Shown here in pieces: positions 49,136-63,000 of a stretch of 64,000 nucleotides of DNA. The notes beneath the pieces are model-generated. The model did not search any database. It saw nothing but the letters and a program-made list of their open reading frames with translations, and was not told the DNA's origin. Within the stretch, counting starts at the first letter, position 1. Each line of letters starts with the position of its first letter. Source of the DNA: Gossypium raimondii (lineage: Eukaryota; Streptophyta; Magnoliopsida; Malvales; Malvaceae); the NCBI RefSeq assembly GCF_025698545.1, contig NC_068576.1:51990390-52054389 (forward strand), given 5' to 3'. Made by a program: the position numbers and the translations under genes.

Positions 49136-49345
49136 AAATTCTTTCTAATTTCTCTAACAATTTCGGTAAATAAATTTATATTCCCGTCTTAACAATTGAT
49201 TTTGCAAATGAACTGAAGAAAACTTCTTCATTAGATGCAAAAGCCCAAACCAACTTTATTATCTCCCCTTCATGGTCTAACACCATTAACAGATCATAAA
49301 AATCCATTTCCTTCAAAAGTGTTAATGTTAGCTTAGATTTTAGGA
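49136..49345 (-). pseudogene. Peroxidase last-exon relic 2
   Basis: About 210 bases align with peroxidase exon 4 at 57710-57920: CTTAACAATTGATTTTGCAA, then ATGAACTGAAGAAAACTTCT, CCCAAACCAACTTTATTATC and CCTTCATGGTCTAACACC. Same orientation. The reading frame is lost. It lies between oxygenase copies B and C. Confidence 0.85.
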
Positions 49346-49554
49346 GTTCATTTGGGAGTATGGGTCAAACGCTATTTAGGAGTTCCATGCAGTTGGAAAC
49401 ATGTCAAATAAGCTCAATCGATTTTAAATATAGTTTTCACAAATTGTTGCATTTCCAGATACAATAATCCTGTTATTTCAAACATTGAAATCAAGTCGCA
49501 AAAGAAGAGATTTAACATTGGACGAAGAGCTGATAAAGTCAATAAGATTTTGAA

Positions 49555-50857
49555 CTAGAGCTTCATTTGATTCAACAAATGTTTCCCTTGAACTTTCCTG
49601 CTAAGCCTCAGTCTCAGAAACTCCTCAAGTGACATAGTCTTGTACTGTGCTTTGTTTGTCCGAACAAGATCTGCCAATGGTCCAATCTCGGTACCTGCTT
49701 TCGGACTGTGAAATGCTGCCAACGACAGCCGCTCTTTCGCCTGATTCACCACAACTCTATGTTCTATGCTTTTGTATTCTCCATTGCTCATAATCTGCAT
49801 TCATAGCATCTCTTCACTTCGAGGCACATTACATATACAATCCATCAAGTCTAATGTCTGTATGTAGCTACAAATATTGTCATGTTACCTCTATTATGTC
49901 TCCAATGTTGACGATCAATGCTCCAGGGATGGGTTTAACAGGCACCCATTTCTCATCTTTCTTGATTTGTAATCCTTCAACTTCATTCACTTGAAGCAAC
50001 AGTGTTAAGCCTGTGGCGTCAGAGTGTGGAGATGCACCCAATACCTTGCTTGCCTCTGCACATGGTGGATAATAGTTCGTTCTTATAGCTTGTGCTCCAT
50101 CCTCGAAAAAGCTTGAAAGCATCTCAGGATCAGTTCCCAAGTTCTTGGCAATCCGATTAATGAGATAAATCGTAACCTTATGCAACTCCGTCGAGTACTT
50201 GTCAAAGGTTTCTCTGAAAACAACTCAAGTTACAGACATCCTAATACGGCCATGAAGTTGAAGGATCATTATTGTCAAGTTACCTGAAGGAAGGGGGATT
50301 GGTCGGCCAGAATCTTATATTTCTTAACGGTACAGGCAGGGGAAAAAGAAAGAGCATGTCATTCCAATCTAGCTTCTGATCTGCCGACCTTACCAAGGTT
50401 TGACCGTAACCTTCAATCTCATTTGGTAGCTGTGCATAAGCCATCTTCTCCTCCAATGGCAACTTAAAGAACTCTTGAGTGTCAATCTTCATTTTCTCAA
50501 TCAGTTCATCTGCTATCCCATGATTGATTAACTGTTTCAACGTCAGTAAAGATGAACTACTAAGTCCACTGATGTAAAAAAAAGTTATGGTTCTTTAAGA
50601 ATTCTGTTTAAATTAGGTACCTGGAAGAAACCCCAGTCTTTGCAAGCCTGATGGAGTTTTTTCTGTTCATCATCATGATCTAGTTTGCTCATGTCAATTA
50701 CAGGAAACTGCTGGGATTCATCTATGGAAACTATAAATTCGACCTCAGGTCTGATATATCTGGATGGGATGTTCTTCAGGTTCTTGGATGCAAGTGCTTG
50801 GACACTATCAACAGGTAAAGAACCAGCAAATCCTCTGCTCACCACCTTTGTGTCCAT
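49555..50857 (-). CDS. SRG1-like 2-oxoglutarate/Fe(II) oxygenase, copy C (intact)
   Basis: Four exons: 50621-50857, 50284-50531, 49889-50213 and 49555-49794, giving 1050 nt and 349 aa, unbroken. Exons 2-4 are the same lengths as in copy A. Key residues are present: His225 and Asp227 (SPHSDATGLTLLLQ), His282 (SIEHRVVVN), and Arg292/Ser294 (RLSLAAF). N-terminal words are SLPVDSVQALASKNLKNIPS, FPVIDMSKLD and FKLPLEEKMAYAQLP. Copy B is its closest relative in the window. Substrate unknown, as for copy A. The residue before NYYPPC reads T where copy A has M. Confidence 0.93.
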
Positions 50858-51127
50858 TTCTATCTGAGAAATTTTTTTATCTGTTTATATGCTAAATGCT
50901 ACTCTAATATGATACATCATTTTATTATCCATCATTTCTAATTTCTATAATGCACCTTGCACAAATTCCACTTGATAAAAAGGAAAGGCCATAAAGATTA
51001 ATTGCACAGCAATTGGCTAATCACAAAGATATAATACAATTAACTTTTTCATTAAACAATTTCTTAGTAGGTCTCTTGATGGCCCTAGTTTGTCATTTCT
51101 TGAGCAAACCTAAGGTCTAAGGGTTAA
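50858..51127. other. 5' flank of oxygenase copy C
   Basis: Short upstream region related to the other unit spacers (ACAATTTCTTAGTAGGTCTC, CCCTAGTTTGTCATTTC). Probably carries the promoter. No gene. Confidence 0.45.
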
Positions 51128-51565
51128 GAAACCTACCATTCTTTCTGATTTCTCCTTCAATTTCATTGAGTACACTATTTCACCATTGTAACACTTGATT
51201 TGTGAAATGAACAAAATGAAAGTTCTTGATTAGATGCAAAAGCCCAAACCAGCTTTTATTATCTCCCCTAAGGGGCGTAGCTAGGGCCATAGTTAGGGGA
51301 GTGATAGGTGCCTCAACCCGGAAAAAAAAATTACTTTGACCTTTTAAAACTTTAAAAATAAAATTATACTTTGGTCCTTCCTAAAAATGATCAAAGTTTA
51401 ATTTAATCCTTAAAAGATATAGACAATTAAAATATTCGTAAAAATTACAATTTAATTTCAGTCCTCTTAACAAATTTTCTAGCTTCGCCCTGCTCGCCTT
51501 CATGGTCTATTGTAACTTTAACACTATTGGATCATAACAATCCATTTCCTTAAAAATGTTAACAA
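51128..51565 (-). pseudogene. Peroxidase last-exon relic 3, split by a MITE
   Basis: 51128-51270 matches peroxidase exon 4 (CATTCTTTCTGATTTCTCCT, ATGCAAAAGCCCAAACCAGC). After a MITE at 51273-51497 the match resumes with GCCTTCATGGTCTATTG and ATCATAACAATCCATTTCCT. Same orientation as the intact gene. It lies between oxygenase copies C and D. Confidence 0.8.
51273..51497. mobile_element. MITE inserted in peroxidase relic 3
   Basis: Inverted ends GGGGCGTAGCTAGGG and AGGGCGAAGCTAGAA (read inward). The A/T-rich interior has TTTAAAACTTTAAAAATAAA and no coding sequence. A related copy is in intron 2 of oxygenase A. Confidence 0.65.
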
Positions 51566-52078
51566 GGACAAAGAGCTGATAAAGTGAACTAAGATTTTGA
51601 ACTAGATCTTCATTTGATTCAACAGATGTTTCCCATCAAGCTTGCTGCTCAGCTTCAAGTTCAGGAACTCCTCAGCTGGTATAGTATTATATAGTGCTTT
51701 GTTGGTCTTAAGAAGATCTGGCAAAGGGCCAATCTGGGCATTCTTGTTTCCATAGTGAAGTGCTGCAATTGACAGCCGCTCTTTCTCCGGATTAACCACA
51801 GCTCTATGTTCTAAGCTTTTATATTCTCCATTGCTCATAAGTCATAATATGCATGTACAACATCTTTTCGATTAGTGGGCACTTCACATATTCAATCAGT
51901 CAAGTGTATGGAGTTTCAAGTATTGTTATGCTTATGTTAACTCCACCATGTCTCCAATATTGATGATAAATGCGGTAGGGATGGGTTTAATAGGCACCCA
52001 TTTCTCATTTCTCTTGATTTGTAATCCTTCAACTTCATTCACTTGAAGCAAGAGCGTTAAGCCTGTAGAGTCTGAGTG

Positions 52079-52535
52079 TGTTGGTGTTTTTTGTACCGAG
52101 AGATCAGAACAAAGATAAGCAAAGAGAACACTTAGCAGATAGAATGAACTGCTTGTATATTCATCATCTTTTTCATTCCAAAAATTTACAATATATAAGT
52201 GAAATGGTTACAAGTTATCAACTAATCCTACCAAAACATTTTGGAAAAGTAAAAATAAAACTTGTACACGAACTAATTTGTCAAATCAGTATCTAAAAAC
52301 ATCATTTTAATACTAATTCTGCTTGTTTCAACAAGTCAATTTTAAGTAACAGATTTAACAAAAACATCAATTCCAGCATGTGCAAACCTTGCTCGCACTT
52401 CATTTGGGGGTTTGCCAAAACCCTTGACAGCTCACACTTTGATGAGCTCGTAGCTTTGTTTGAGCTCGTAACTTCAAATAAGCTCGCATATTTGTGACTT
52501 GAGTTCGTCATTGCATGAATGACCACTTCGCAACA
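52079..52535. mobile_element. Solo LTR (probably Copia) in exon 3 of oxygenase copy D
   Basis: 457 bp starting TGTTGGTG and ending CGCAACA, flanked by GAGTG (52074-52078) and GAGTA (52536-52540), a near-perfect five-base duplication. No coding sequence. Orientation unknown. Confidence 0.65.
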
Positions 52536-53707
52536 GAGTATAGTAATGTACCATATACCTTGTTTGTCGGCTATTTTACCCATTTGACCTAAAAAAATAA
52601 TATTTACTCAAATGACCTGAAATGAACAGTAAAATTAGATTATGGGAACTAGATGGCCGACACCACTATTTTTTTCTATTAAAAAAATAATTTTTGAGGT
52701 TTTGAACACTAGATGGCCGACACCCATATATTTAAAAATAAAAATAAAAATTGGGGTGCTGACACACTGATGGCCGGCACCCCTTTATCTAATTAAAAAA
52801 TAATTTTTTAGGGGTGTGGTGCCGGCCAACAAATGGCCAAAATCACCCAACAAAAAAAGATTAGGAATATTGCAACATAACCCCTCCTTGTTTTTCCATC
52901 TTTTTTATTTCCCAAGTGTAATTACATATTTTATATTTTAAAACAATATTGAACTACTTGTCATGTTTTTTAATTATTATTGCATTACTCACATTATTAT
53001 TAAATTTAAAAATTAATTTAAAATATATTGAACTATATATTTTATAAATATATTACTCGTTAGTTTTTAAAATAAAAAAACAATAATTTAGCAATGTTTA
53101 TTTGAATTATTATAAAAGATGAAAATCATTAAAGAATATTCAAAATTTATCAAAAAACATATAATTTAATTGTGCATATTAAATTTAAATTAAATTTAAA
53201 TTAACTACTTTTGATTTGAAAATTAACTAATTTAGTATCAATTACTGTCATTTTGGATACTGTATTTAGCATTTTAATATATTTTCACAATTATAAAATT
53301 CAATATTAAAATTAATAAATAGTTTTAAAATACTTTAGTTTGAAGTTCTTAAATAATATATTAAAATAAGATAACTTTAATAACTTTTATCAAAACCACC
53401 TCCAAACAATTATCATTACATTTAAAAATAAATATAATTTTTAGACTTAATTTATTATTTATACTTGAGTTTAACAACAATCAAGTTGCATTTAACAAAA
53501 TAAAACAAAAATTAAAAAAATCATGAAAATTCAAATATGATGAGGAAATTCAATCATGAAAATTTTAAATTTAATAATAATGTGAGTGATGCAATAATAA
53601 TTAAAAAACATTATAAGTAGTTCAATATTGTTTTAAAATAAAAAATATGTAATTAAACTTGGGAAATAAAAAAGATGAGAAAACAAAGAGGGGTTATGTT
53701 GCAATAT

Positions 53708-56257
53708 TGTAACACCCCTAACCTTTATCCATCGCTAGTACAGAGTTACAGAGCATTACTAGACTTTTCAGATCAAATACAAACATTTCATATCATTTAA
53801 CATACATAACATACTTTCAAGGCTCAGAATACACATTAGAAATAAATCGAGACTAAACCGAGTACTCAGAAAATTTTTCAAAAAATATAAAAAAATTTCA
53901 AAAGAGTAGGGGACACACGCCCGTGTGGCCAGACCGACGCCTGTGTCTCAGGCCGTGTGGGCTGTCGAAATAGGGGTACACGGTTGTGTCCCAACCCGTG
54001 TCCAATTTAGGGTGCTTATTGACTTGGGTCACACAACCAAGCTACACGCCTGTGTTCTAGGCAGTGTGAGTATACTGACTTGTAATATTAAAGTCCAGGG
54101 GTCACACGGCCAAGCCACACGCCCGTGTGCTAGGCCGTGTCAAAAATCCTAGGTATTCTGTTTTACAATTTAATAGATGCAGGGGATATAAGGCCAAACC
54201 ACACACCCGTGTGTTAGGCTGTGTGTCACACACGACTAAGACACACGCTAGTGTCTCTGCTCGTGTGGATGAAAATATGCTCTTTTCAAGTCACATTTCT
54301 CACCCATTTTTTATTTCAACCTAAACACTTAAATTTGCACACTCATATGCCATAACAAAACCTTCAATACAACCAAATCAAGTTTTAAACATATCATATT
54401 ATCAAATTTATTCAACATTCAAATCTACCATATTGATCAAAGCATATATTTGCATATTTATACCAAACATACTATACTATCTCATTCACCAACATGCCTA
54501 TAAACTATTCATCACTTAACCACATCAAACATATATCAAGCATGATAAGACCACATATACATATATAAGTTGATTGTAAATATAAACAAAATGTAATTTC
54601 ATAATATTTAAACAAACCAACTTTAATCAAATCCACACCAATCCTATACATGCCATATAAACCATAGTGTACGTTTCAAAAACTACCGGAATAAGCTGGA
54701 TAGTGTGACTTGATGTGCTGATCCGATCTTCCAACCTCTCGAAAATCTACAAAGACATTAACCAACATGAGTAAGCTTAATGAAACTTAGTAAGTTCGAT
54801 GGATTAAACATAAATCTTACCGAACCTACTATAACAGATCAATTAAATAAATTCATTCAATGTAAACTCCCTGCCAATCGCAACTTCACTCGATGAATAC
54901 ACTTATTTCAGATCAATATCAATAACAAACAATATGTCTTTCAATTTTAATTATATATTCACTTACCAAATCTTCCCAAATCGGAGAACGGCTTACAGAT
55001 AAGAGTACATCTTTTTCAGAAGCCCGAAAGCTGAATAGAAGCTCATGGGAGCTAAACAGAAACCCATAAGGGTTGAACGGAAGCTCGTAAGAGCTGAATG
55101 GAAACTCATAAGGGTTAAATAGAAGCTCGTGAGAGCTAAACGAAAAGTAAACACGAAAGTTTGCAACAAATGCTGAACCTCGGTTTACTTGGGTAAATTG
55201 GCTGTCATTTTCCCCTAACGCTGTCAATTCGCCAAATGCCGAATATACTCAAATCCTGCGTTCCATTCAATCCAAATATCAAATTCAAATTTATAACTTT
55301 AACAATATTTCATTTTCAACAATAGAATAAATACATAATACCATTCATCAATTCAATATAAATATTAAAGTTTAACCATACGAACTTACCTGGGTTAAAT
55401 TGTAATATTTGCAGGATTTTGGAGACTATTCTGCTAATTTTTTTTCATGAGTATCTATGGGATATTGATCTAAAATATAAAATTATTCATTCATTAGCAT
55501 ATATTTCAGTTCTAATTCAATTCAAAATTAATACCCTTCTATTTTTTAATTTACACAATTACCCCAAACTTTCTCGACTTTTACAATTTAGTCCTTAACT
55601 AATTAATCTTATCAAATTAACTAATTTTTTTCTCAATTAATAATTTATCTAAATATTCTAGGCTATCATACAGCTCTTGATAAAATAAAAATTTAATACC
55701 AAACCCTAATTCTTTAATTTTTCACAATTTGATCCTAAAACAATATTTAACAAAATCACTTTATTCATCTAAAACATCTAATACTTATCAATGGAAACTT
55801 TCAAAATTTTTAATAAAATTTTCACAAATGGGCTTTATTAACTCTTTAAATCCTCCCATATTTACCATTTAAGTCATTTAATCACTATTTATTATAATTC
55901 ACAAGTTTTGTACCTTTTTAATTTAGTCCTTTTTAATTAATTAACTATCAAAACGTTAAAATTTTCTATCAAAACTTTAATACTACCTTAATGACACTCC
56001 GTAAATACTTAGAAAAATATTTACGGCTCGATTTATAGAAACGAGGTCTCGATACCTCATTTTCTAAAACCACTTGACCTAGAATTTTACTACTCGAACC
56101 TAATAATTCATTATAAAACTTAAATTGCGAGTTCAAAAATATTTCTAAAACCACATTTGACTCATAAATACTAAATAATAAAATTTACGACCTTATTCGT
56201 AGAATTTAGTGGCCTCGAACCACTGTTTTCGACACTACTGAAAATCAGATTGTTACA
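53708..56257 (+). mobile_element. Solo LTR (probably Gypsy) inside the fold-back element
   Basis: Runs TGTAACACCCC...TTGTTACA, about 2.55 kb, flanked by AATAT (53703-53707) and ACTAT (56258-56262). The site can be read against the uninterrupted left arm of the fold-back element. No coding domain. Its 3' portion (GAGGTCTCGATACCTCA, GTGGCCTCGAACCACTG) resembles that of the solo LTR at 19753, so the two are related subfamilies. Confidence 0.8.
53910..54280. repeat. ACACGCCCGTGTG palindromic repeats within the solo LTR
   Basis: CACACGCCCGTGTGGCC, AGGCCGTGTGGGC, GTCACACGGCCAAGC and close variants recur about every 35-60 bases. The words are self-complementary (CACACGG/CCGTGTG). This is a well-known look of long cotton LTRs, from memory. 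Confidence 0.85.
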
Positions 56258-56952
56258 ACTATTCCCAATCTTTTTTGTTCGGTGATTTTGGCCATTTGTT
56301 GGCCGGCACTCCACCCCCCAAAAAAATTATTTTTTTAATCAGATAAAGGGGTGCCGACCACCAAAATTTTATTAAAAAAATACATGGGTGCCGGACATCT
56401 AGTGTCCAAAACCCCAAAAATTATTTTTTTAATAAAAAAATAGTGGTGCCGGCCATCTATTTCCCATAACTTAATTTTACTGTTCATTTCAAGTCATTTG
56501 GGTGAATACTTTTGAACCAGAGTAATTTTTGTAAATATTAATTTTTTTTAGATTAGATGAATAAAATAGCCTTGTTTGCCTCTGGACAAGGTGGAGTTCA
56601 TCCTTATTCCTTGTGTTCCATCCTCAAAAAATCTTGCAAGCATCTCGGGAACAGTCCCCAAGTTGTTGGCAATCAACTTCATGAGATGAATCATATCCTT
56701 ATACAACTCCATTGAGTACCTATCAAAACTTGCTCTGAAAACAGCATAAGTTGCAGACGATTAATGCTATACCCTATCACGGTCATGAAGTTGAAGGATG
56801 ATTACTGATTACCTGAATGAAGGGGTATTGGTCGGCCAGAATCTCATATTTTGCAAGGGCACAGGCAAGGGAAGAAGGAAGAGCATGTCGCGGCAATCAA
56901 GCTTCTGGTCTTCTGAAAGCACGAAGGCTTGACCATAGCCTTCAAGGTTGTT

Positions 56953-57693
56953 TGATGTAAAAATTATAAATTTATCATTCAACTATTTGAATTAAGTTCC
57001 TAACTGACATTGTGGAGATGAGTAAATTTATAATTTGATTACTCAACTATTAATAAATTTACAATTTAATCTTTTTCAACGATATTTAATAATTCTTACA
57101 TTGAAACAATAAGTTAATTTATGTTGTCTCAAGATCTTAGGTTTTTCTTTTCTTTTAATATTTCACCTTTCAAAAATAATCAATTAATCAAATAAAACGT
57201 ATGCGCGAAAAGAAGAATTGATGAATTATATAAAGAAATAAGAAGTCCTTAATTACAAGACAATCTAGTAGCATGTTTCTTTAGTTATTAATTGGATACA
57301 ATAATGATGATAAAAGTGATATAGATAATTAATTGCTAAACAAGAAGGAAATTAGTCACTATGAAGAAGGGTGTTTTTTTCATATTAATGGTGAGAATGA
57401 AATCAACGAAACAAGATAAAACTTCAAATTGTAAATTGCAAAATAAAAGCCGAAAAGGTTAGTCAGCCCCTGTTTTTTGAATTGCAGCATCCAACTTTTG
57501 CTGAAGGAGGTGTTTAAGAGGCTAATGATCAGTTTTGATGGTGAATATGGGGCATATATTGTTTCTCATAGATTGAGAGATCACAAGTGCTGTGGTCCAA
57601 AACTACTGGTTAATCATAACACTACTTGATACAAATACTTTTACATCAAACTGTTTCTTTGAAGGAGCTACTTGGTCATTTTCTTGCTAAGGC
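56953..57693. other. Spacer between oxygenase copy D and the peroxidase gene
   Basis: AT-rich, no exon. The last 100 bases (ACTGTTTCTTTGAAGGAGCT, TTGGTCATTTTCTTG) correspond to the spacers right of copies A and B, marking the unit boundary and the 3' flank of the peroxidase. Confidence 0.5.
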
Positions 57694-58962
<1,269 letters not shown>

Positions 58963-60031
58963 TCAAGCAAATTGGAAAATTAAAAAATCGCTTGTAGAAT
59001 TAAGGTGGCTCAAGTTGATAGATATTGCATGGCTATATCAATATATATATGGGCACACATTTTGACAGCTACGTTTTTCTTGTATCATTAATGCCTCTTC
59101 TGTGTTTTTCAAGCCAACTTATCTTTAAAAAAAATCCTTCGAGCTGTTTAATCAAAGTAGATACAACCAACACCTAATCTAACTGTTCTTTGTCTTTATT
59201 GTCATTTGTCACTACTAATCTTGCCACTGCTACAGTCTGAATGATCTGATTCGAAACCAAAAACAAACTTTCAACACATATATTATAATTTAAGCTCCTG
59301 TTGGTGTTATTAAAATAAATTCATAGTCAAATTATGGTTCTGTCTAACTCTTGAATCTTTCTCATCAGTCTGAATTTTCAATGAACTTCGGGAAATGCCA
59401 ATTTTAGTTTATAATATCACCAAAATTTGGCTCAAACTTCAAAAATTAAAGGGGAAAAAATAAAGAAGAGAAAAGTTACAAGACATGCTGAAATTACTGC
59501 AAAATTTCTGTGGGCTGTAAGAGGAGTTTGTAGAAATATAAACTTAAAAGGTGACTATAATATACAGAAGACAAAAAGAAGAAAAGAATTTTTAGTTTCT
59601 ATACTTCCAGCTCCACTAAAACGACAAGTTCTAAAGCTGTAGTTAACTCTATATCATAATAGTTTGACTCCCACTGCAAACTACTCAATATCCTACTGTC
59701 ATCTCTTGAACATAAAGTAGCTTGCTCATTTCCTGTAGTGCTATGTTATTGAATCCTCCTGTGGCATCTCGGAACATGTCCCCCAAAAAAAAGACCCTGC
59801 TTTCATCTCGTCGTGTTATTTGGTATCCTGCTTCTGTAATAATACATGTAATCAGACATTGAAAGAGCAATTATTATTGTATATCATTGAATATCAAATC
59901 GAGATGAGCTTTTTTTTTTTTTTTTATAATAACTACTTTGTTCAGATTCTTAGCACAGAGGGAACGGTCATCAAGACACTGGTATGTTTGGTAACTTGTT
60001 AATTGTTAAGTTTTATTACCTGGTTTTTCTG
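58963..60031. other. Peroxidase promoter region and 3' flank of the phosphatase gene
   Basis: 58963-59200 should hold the peroxidase promoter, with a TATATATATGGG stretch near 59040-59051. The 59640-60031 portion is probably the 3' UTR of the minus-strand phosphatase gene. No exon was recognised between them. Confidence 0.5.
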
Positions 60032-63000
60032 CTAAAGCTCAAAGTCTTCATTTTCATTAAAGAATATGTCAGGATGAACAGCAGCAGTGCTAACATTGAG
60101 AACCCTTTGCAACTTCCGATGGTCCAAGACTTCAACTTCAAGTAAAAACGTTGAACTGATGGGTCGATGATCAGAGAATCGTATTTCAGCTTGCTGGTAA
60201 CAAAGTTGTTTTATGCCTTTTCCTAACCAGAGTATACGATCACACCTACCAAGCGAATTAATACACATTATAAGCAATCGAATAATGTGGCAGTTTATGA
60301 ATAATCAGTGACATTGTGCCAGAAATGTTGGATTTCCAGAAATCTTTTCTAACTTTTAAATCACATTTTTGTTCGTTACTTTACAAAAGCTATTGCATAC
60401 CATGCCGGAGATCTCTTCTTCTCTCCTTCTCTAGGGATCTCACCAACATATCTATCTGAGTCCATTTCATACTTATAGGTGGGAGGAAAGTCTATTACCC
60501 CTTCTTTCCATCCATCAAATACATGGCCACTACACAGTTCATTATGAAGCTGTGGAACAGAATTGAAGCCATTTGTTATTAAAAAAGTCTGTACACTAAG
60601 GTAAAACTAGATCACTCTGATACTCACCTGATCATAGTTGATTAGTTTGTCCCAGCGCTTTAAAGCAACAAGCTTTCGAACCTCGGCATCCAACAAATTG
60701 AGACGATAATTCAAATCCCCGAACCAAAATATCTGACTGTCAAGAGAATAGCCATTTACAAATTAATGTCTCATGTAGAATTCACTAAGAATATAGGTGA
60801 CATTGATTGACATTAGCTGTTTGTTTGCTTCAAATTAATGCAAACTGCTCCACAAAAATTGGCAAACTGACTAGTTCTTGCGTACATGAAGTGTGAACAG
60901 AATTAATAAAAATTAGATGCTGAAATTTTACTTACTCATGAGATGGAATTGTTAGGGGCTGATCTGTATCAAGGGCAGATGAGAAATGGGTACGTCGTAT
61001 AATTTCATACACATCGGAGTTACGTTTTTGCTCAGCTCCAACCTTATGACCTGAAGTCAGATGAGAACACACAAAGCACAGCCTGGACTGAAAAAGTGTC
61101 ATGCTAACAGAAACTGATCCCTGCAAAAGCAAAACCCATTTAAGAAATCAATAATAATAATAAAGCATGAATGTTCAGTGTTTGATCAGTGCTAATGGTA
61201 AATGTCATCCACTTTGCAGCCGAAATAATTCACTAGAAAAGTATTTGTGGTAGCTATGAACCGTAGTTTTGGTGTCAAAGACATCTGTAAAATGCCTAAT
61301 CCGTTCCTAGAATAGAAGAATAGTCAATACCTTGTTTCCCATGTAGCCCATAAGACCAATTCCAACGGGAGAGACTTCCAAATTGTTTATATGTCTCCTC
61401 AGCCTCTTTCGTACCCATATCGATATGTATATTCCAACCATCTGTTTGCTAACTATCCTTACGTACTTTGGACGTGACGTTGCCCCATCATTGTCTTGTT
61501 GCTCCACTGGTACTTCTAAGAAAGTATCATCCTCCTCTTCAGGAAACTCGTCAGATATCTCGGAGAAAGAATCACCAACCTCTAGCTTTGGTTCCTCATG
61601 CACGATTGACTCTAGGTTTCCGGAGCTAAAGTGTGATCTTTTCAATCTTCTTCCTGTTAACAACGCATGATGCGGACTACAAAGGATGGAGTTATCTGCC
61701 AGAGTAAAGCCAATTCTAGCTGAGCTGCTTAGTACTCTCCGCAATTTCGAATGTGAAGAGACAACTTGTGGGGTTGCATCTAACGAGTGTTCTGGCCAGT
61801 CTAACCTAGTGTCAAAATCGACTCCATATATTCTCTTCATATTTAAATTTTGTCCAATGTCAGAAACTTTCTTCAACTCTTTTTCTTCTAATTCATAGCC
61901 ATTAGCAGTCTCCAGATCACGCATAATTCCCAACGGTGTGGCATCTATTTCATCTGCTAATACATCTGCAACCGAAGAAGTCCTTAACACAGGAGAAGGT
62001 GGGGCACTATAGCATTTGTGCTTGCTTTCAGGTTCCGAAGATTTGTTCAGAGTCCTTCGAATGATTGCCTCCCATTTAGGAATCGGTCTGTTATCCTCGG
62101 CTCCGAATACATTTCCGGCATTCAAAGGGACTACCTCTTGGAAGCTGTCCAAAGCAGATCTAGTATTAAAATATTGGATGAAAAAAAAACAGAAGCATCT
62201 AAAAACAAAACCAATAGTCAAGCAACAACCAGCAATTGAGAGAGAAAAATATAAGTAAATTGCATATGCACATGGTGCTTACTCATCCACAGCAGGCAAA
62301 GATGTGGAAGATTAAACCTCAAATGGTATAAGGTCCAGCAGAGAAAGGAAATACTCACCCAATAATGTAAATATCTGCTAGCTCTTCGGTGCAAAGCCAA
62401 TCATCAATCTTGAGATCCTCGAATGGAAGTCGTCCAGCAACATTCCAAGTGCATATTCTCAACCTACATATGCAACCACAATATGTTTCAATAAGAATTA
62501 ATACACAACACCTTAAGGCATTCACTTTAAGCATAAGCAATTTGCGGCCAACCTCACATCCTTTATATTGATGTATTGTGCACGCAGAGTTTCTGATTTC
62601 CCCCGCCTGTGTCTGAATCGATAACCCTTACTAGGTGAATCTGAACAATGAGACATCAAACCATACAAAACAACTTCAGACAAACAAATTATTAGATAAC
62701 AACAATTTACTTAAGACCTTAGTTAGGCTCATATTTTGATCTCTATAATACAGGGGTGTGGACATTGCATATATATTTTAACAGTTTTACATATAGGTCA
62801 CATGCACGGTTAAGAACCAAGGCCATCAGGGCGACATCAATAGAAATCAATGTTTACCGCATAGCAAAAAACAGGCATGGCAGAAGGGAACAAGAAGAAT
62901 CAACACAGATAAGTTTGAATATGCTCTTAAGCTGAAAGAAATATTGAAGAACTTTTATTCTAACAAGGCAAAGCACAGATGTAGAAAACAAATATTGCCT

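Larger units (their letters stand above)
52567..56569. mobile_element. Long fold-back MULE-like element in exon 3 of oxygenase copy D
   Basis: Flanked by a perfect nine-base duplication CCTTGTTTG (52558-52566 and 56570-56578), the size typical of Mutator-like elements. The two arms are inverted copies over several hundred bases: CTATTTTACCCATTTGACCT and its inverse at the far end, AAATGAACAGTAAAATTAGA, GATGGCCGGCACCCC, and TTGCAACATAACCCC. No transposase. A solo LTR (53708-56257) is inserted in its right arm; without it the element would be about 1.4 kb. Confidence 0.8.
51602..56952 (-). pseudogene. SRG1-like oxygenase copy D, truncated and interrupted
   Basis: Pieces are exon 4 (51602-51838), the 3' part of exon 3 (about 51950-52078), a short stretch (52541-52566), the 5' part of exon 3 (about 56579-56734) and the 3' half of exon 2 (56813-56952). 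Exon 1 and the first half of exon 2 are missing. The exon 3 donor reads GAG|TT instead of GAG|GT, and the exon 4 acceptor is altered (ATGCAT for ATGCAG). Two mobile elements lie inside exon 3. Remaining text such as EHRAVVNPEKERLSIAAL and YSMELYKDMIHLMKLIANNL is closest to copy A. It cannot be functional. Confidence 0.9.

Noticed and set aside
53925-54324. Plus-strand frames rich in Cys, His and Arg
   Set aside because: They derive from the ACACGCCCGTGTG repeats of the solo LTR; no coding signal.
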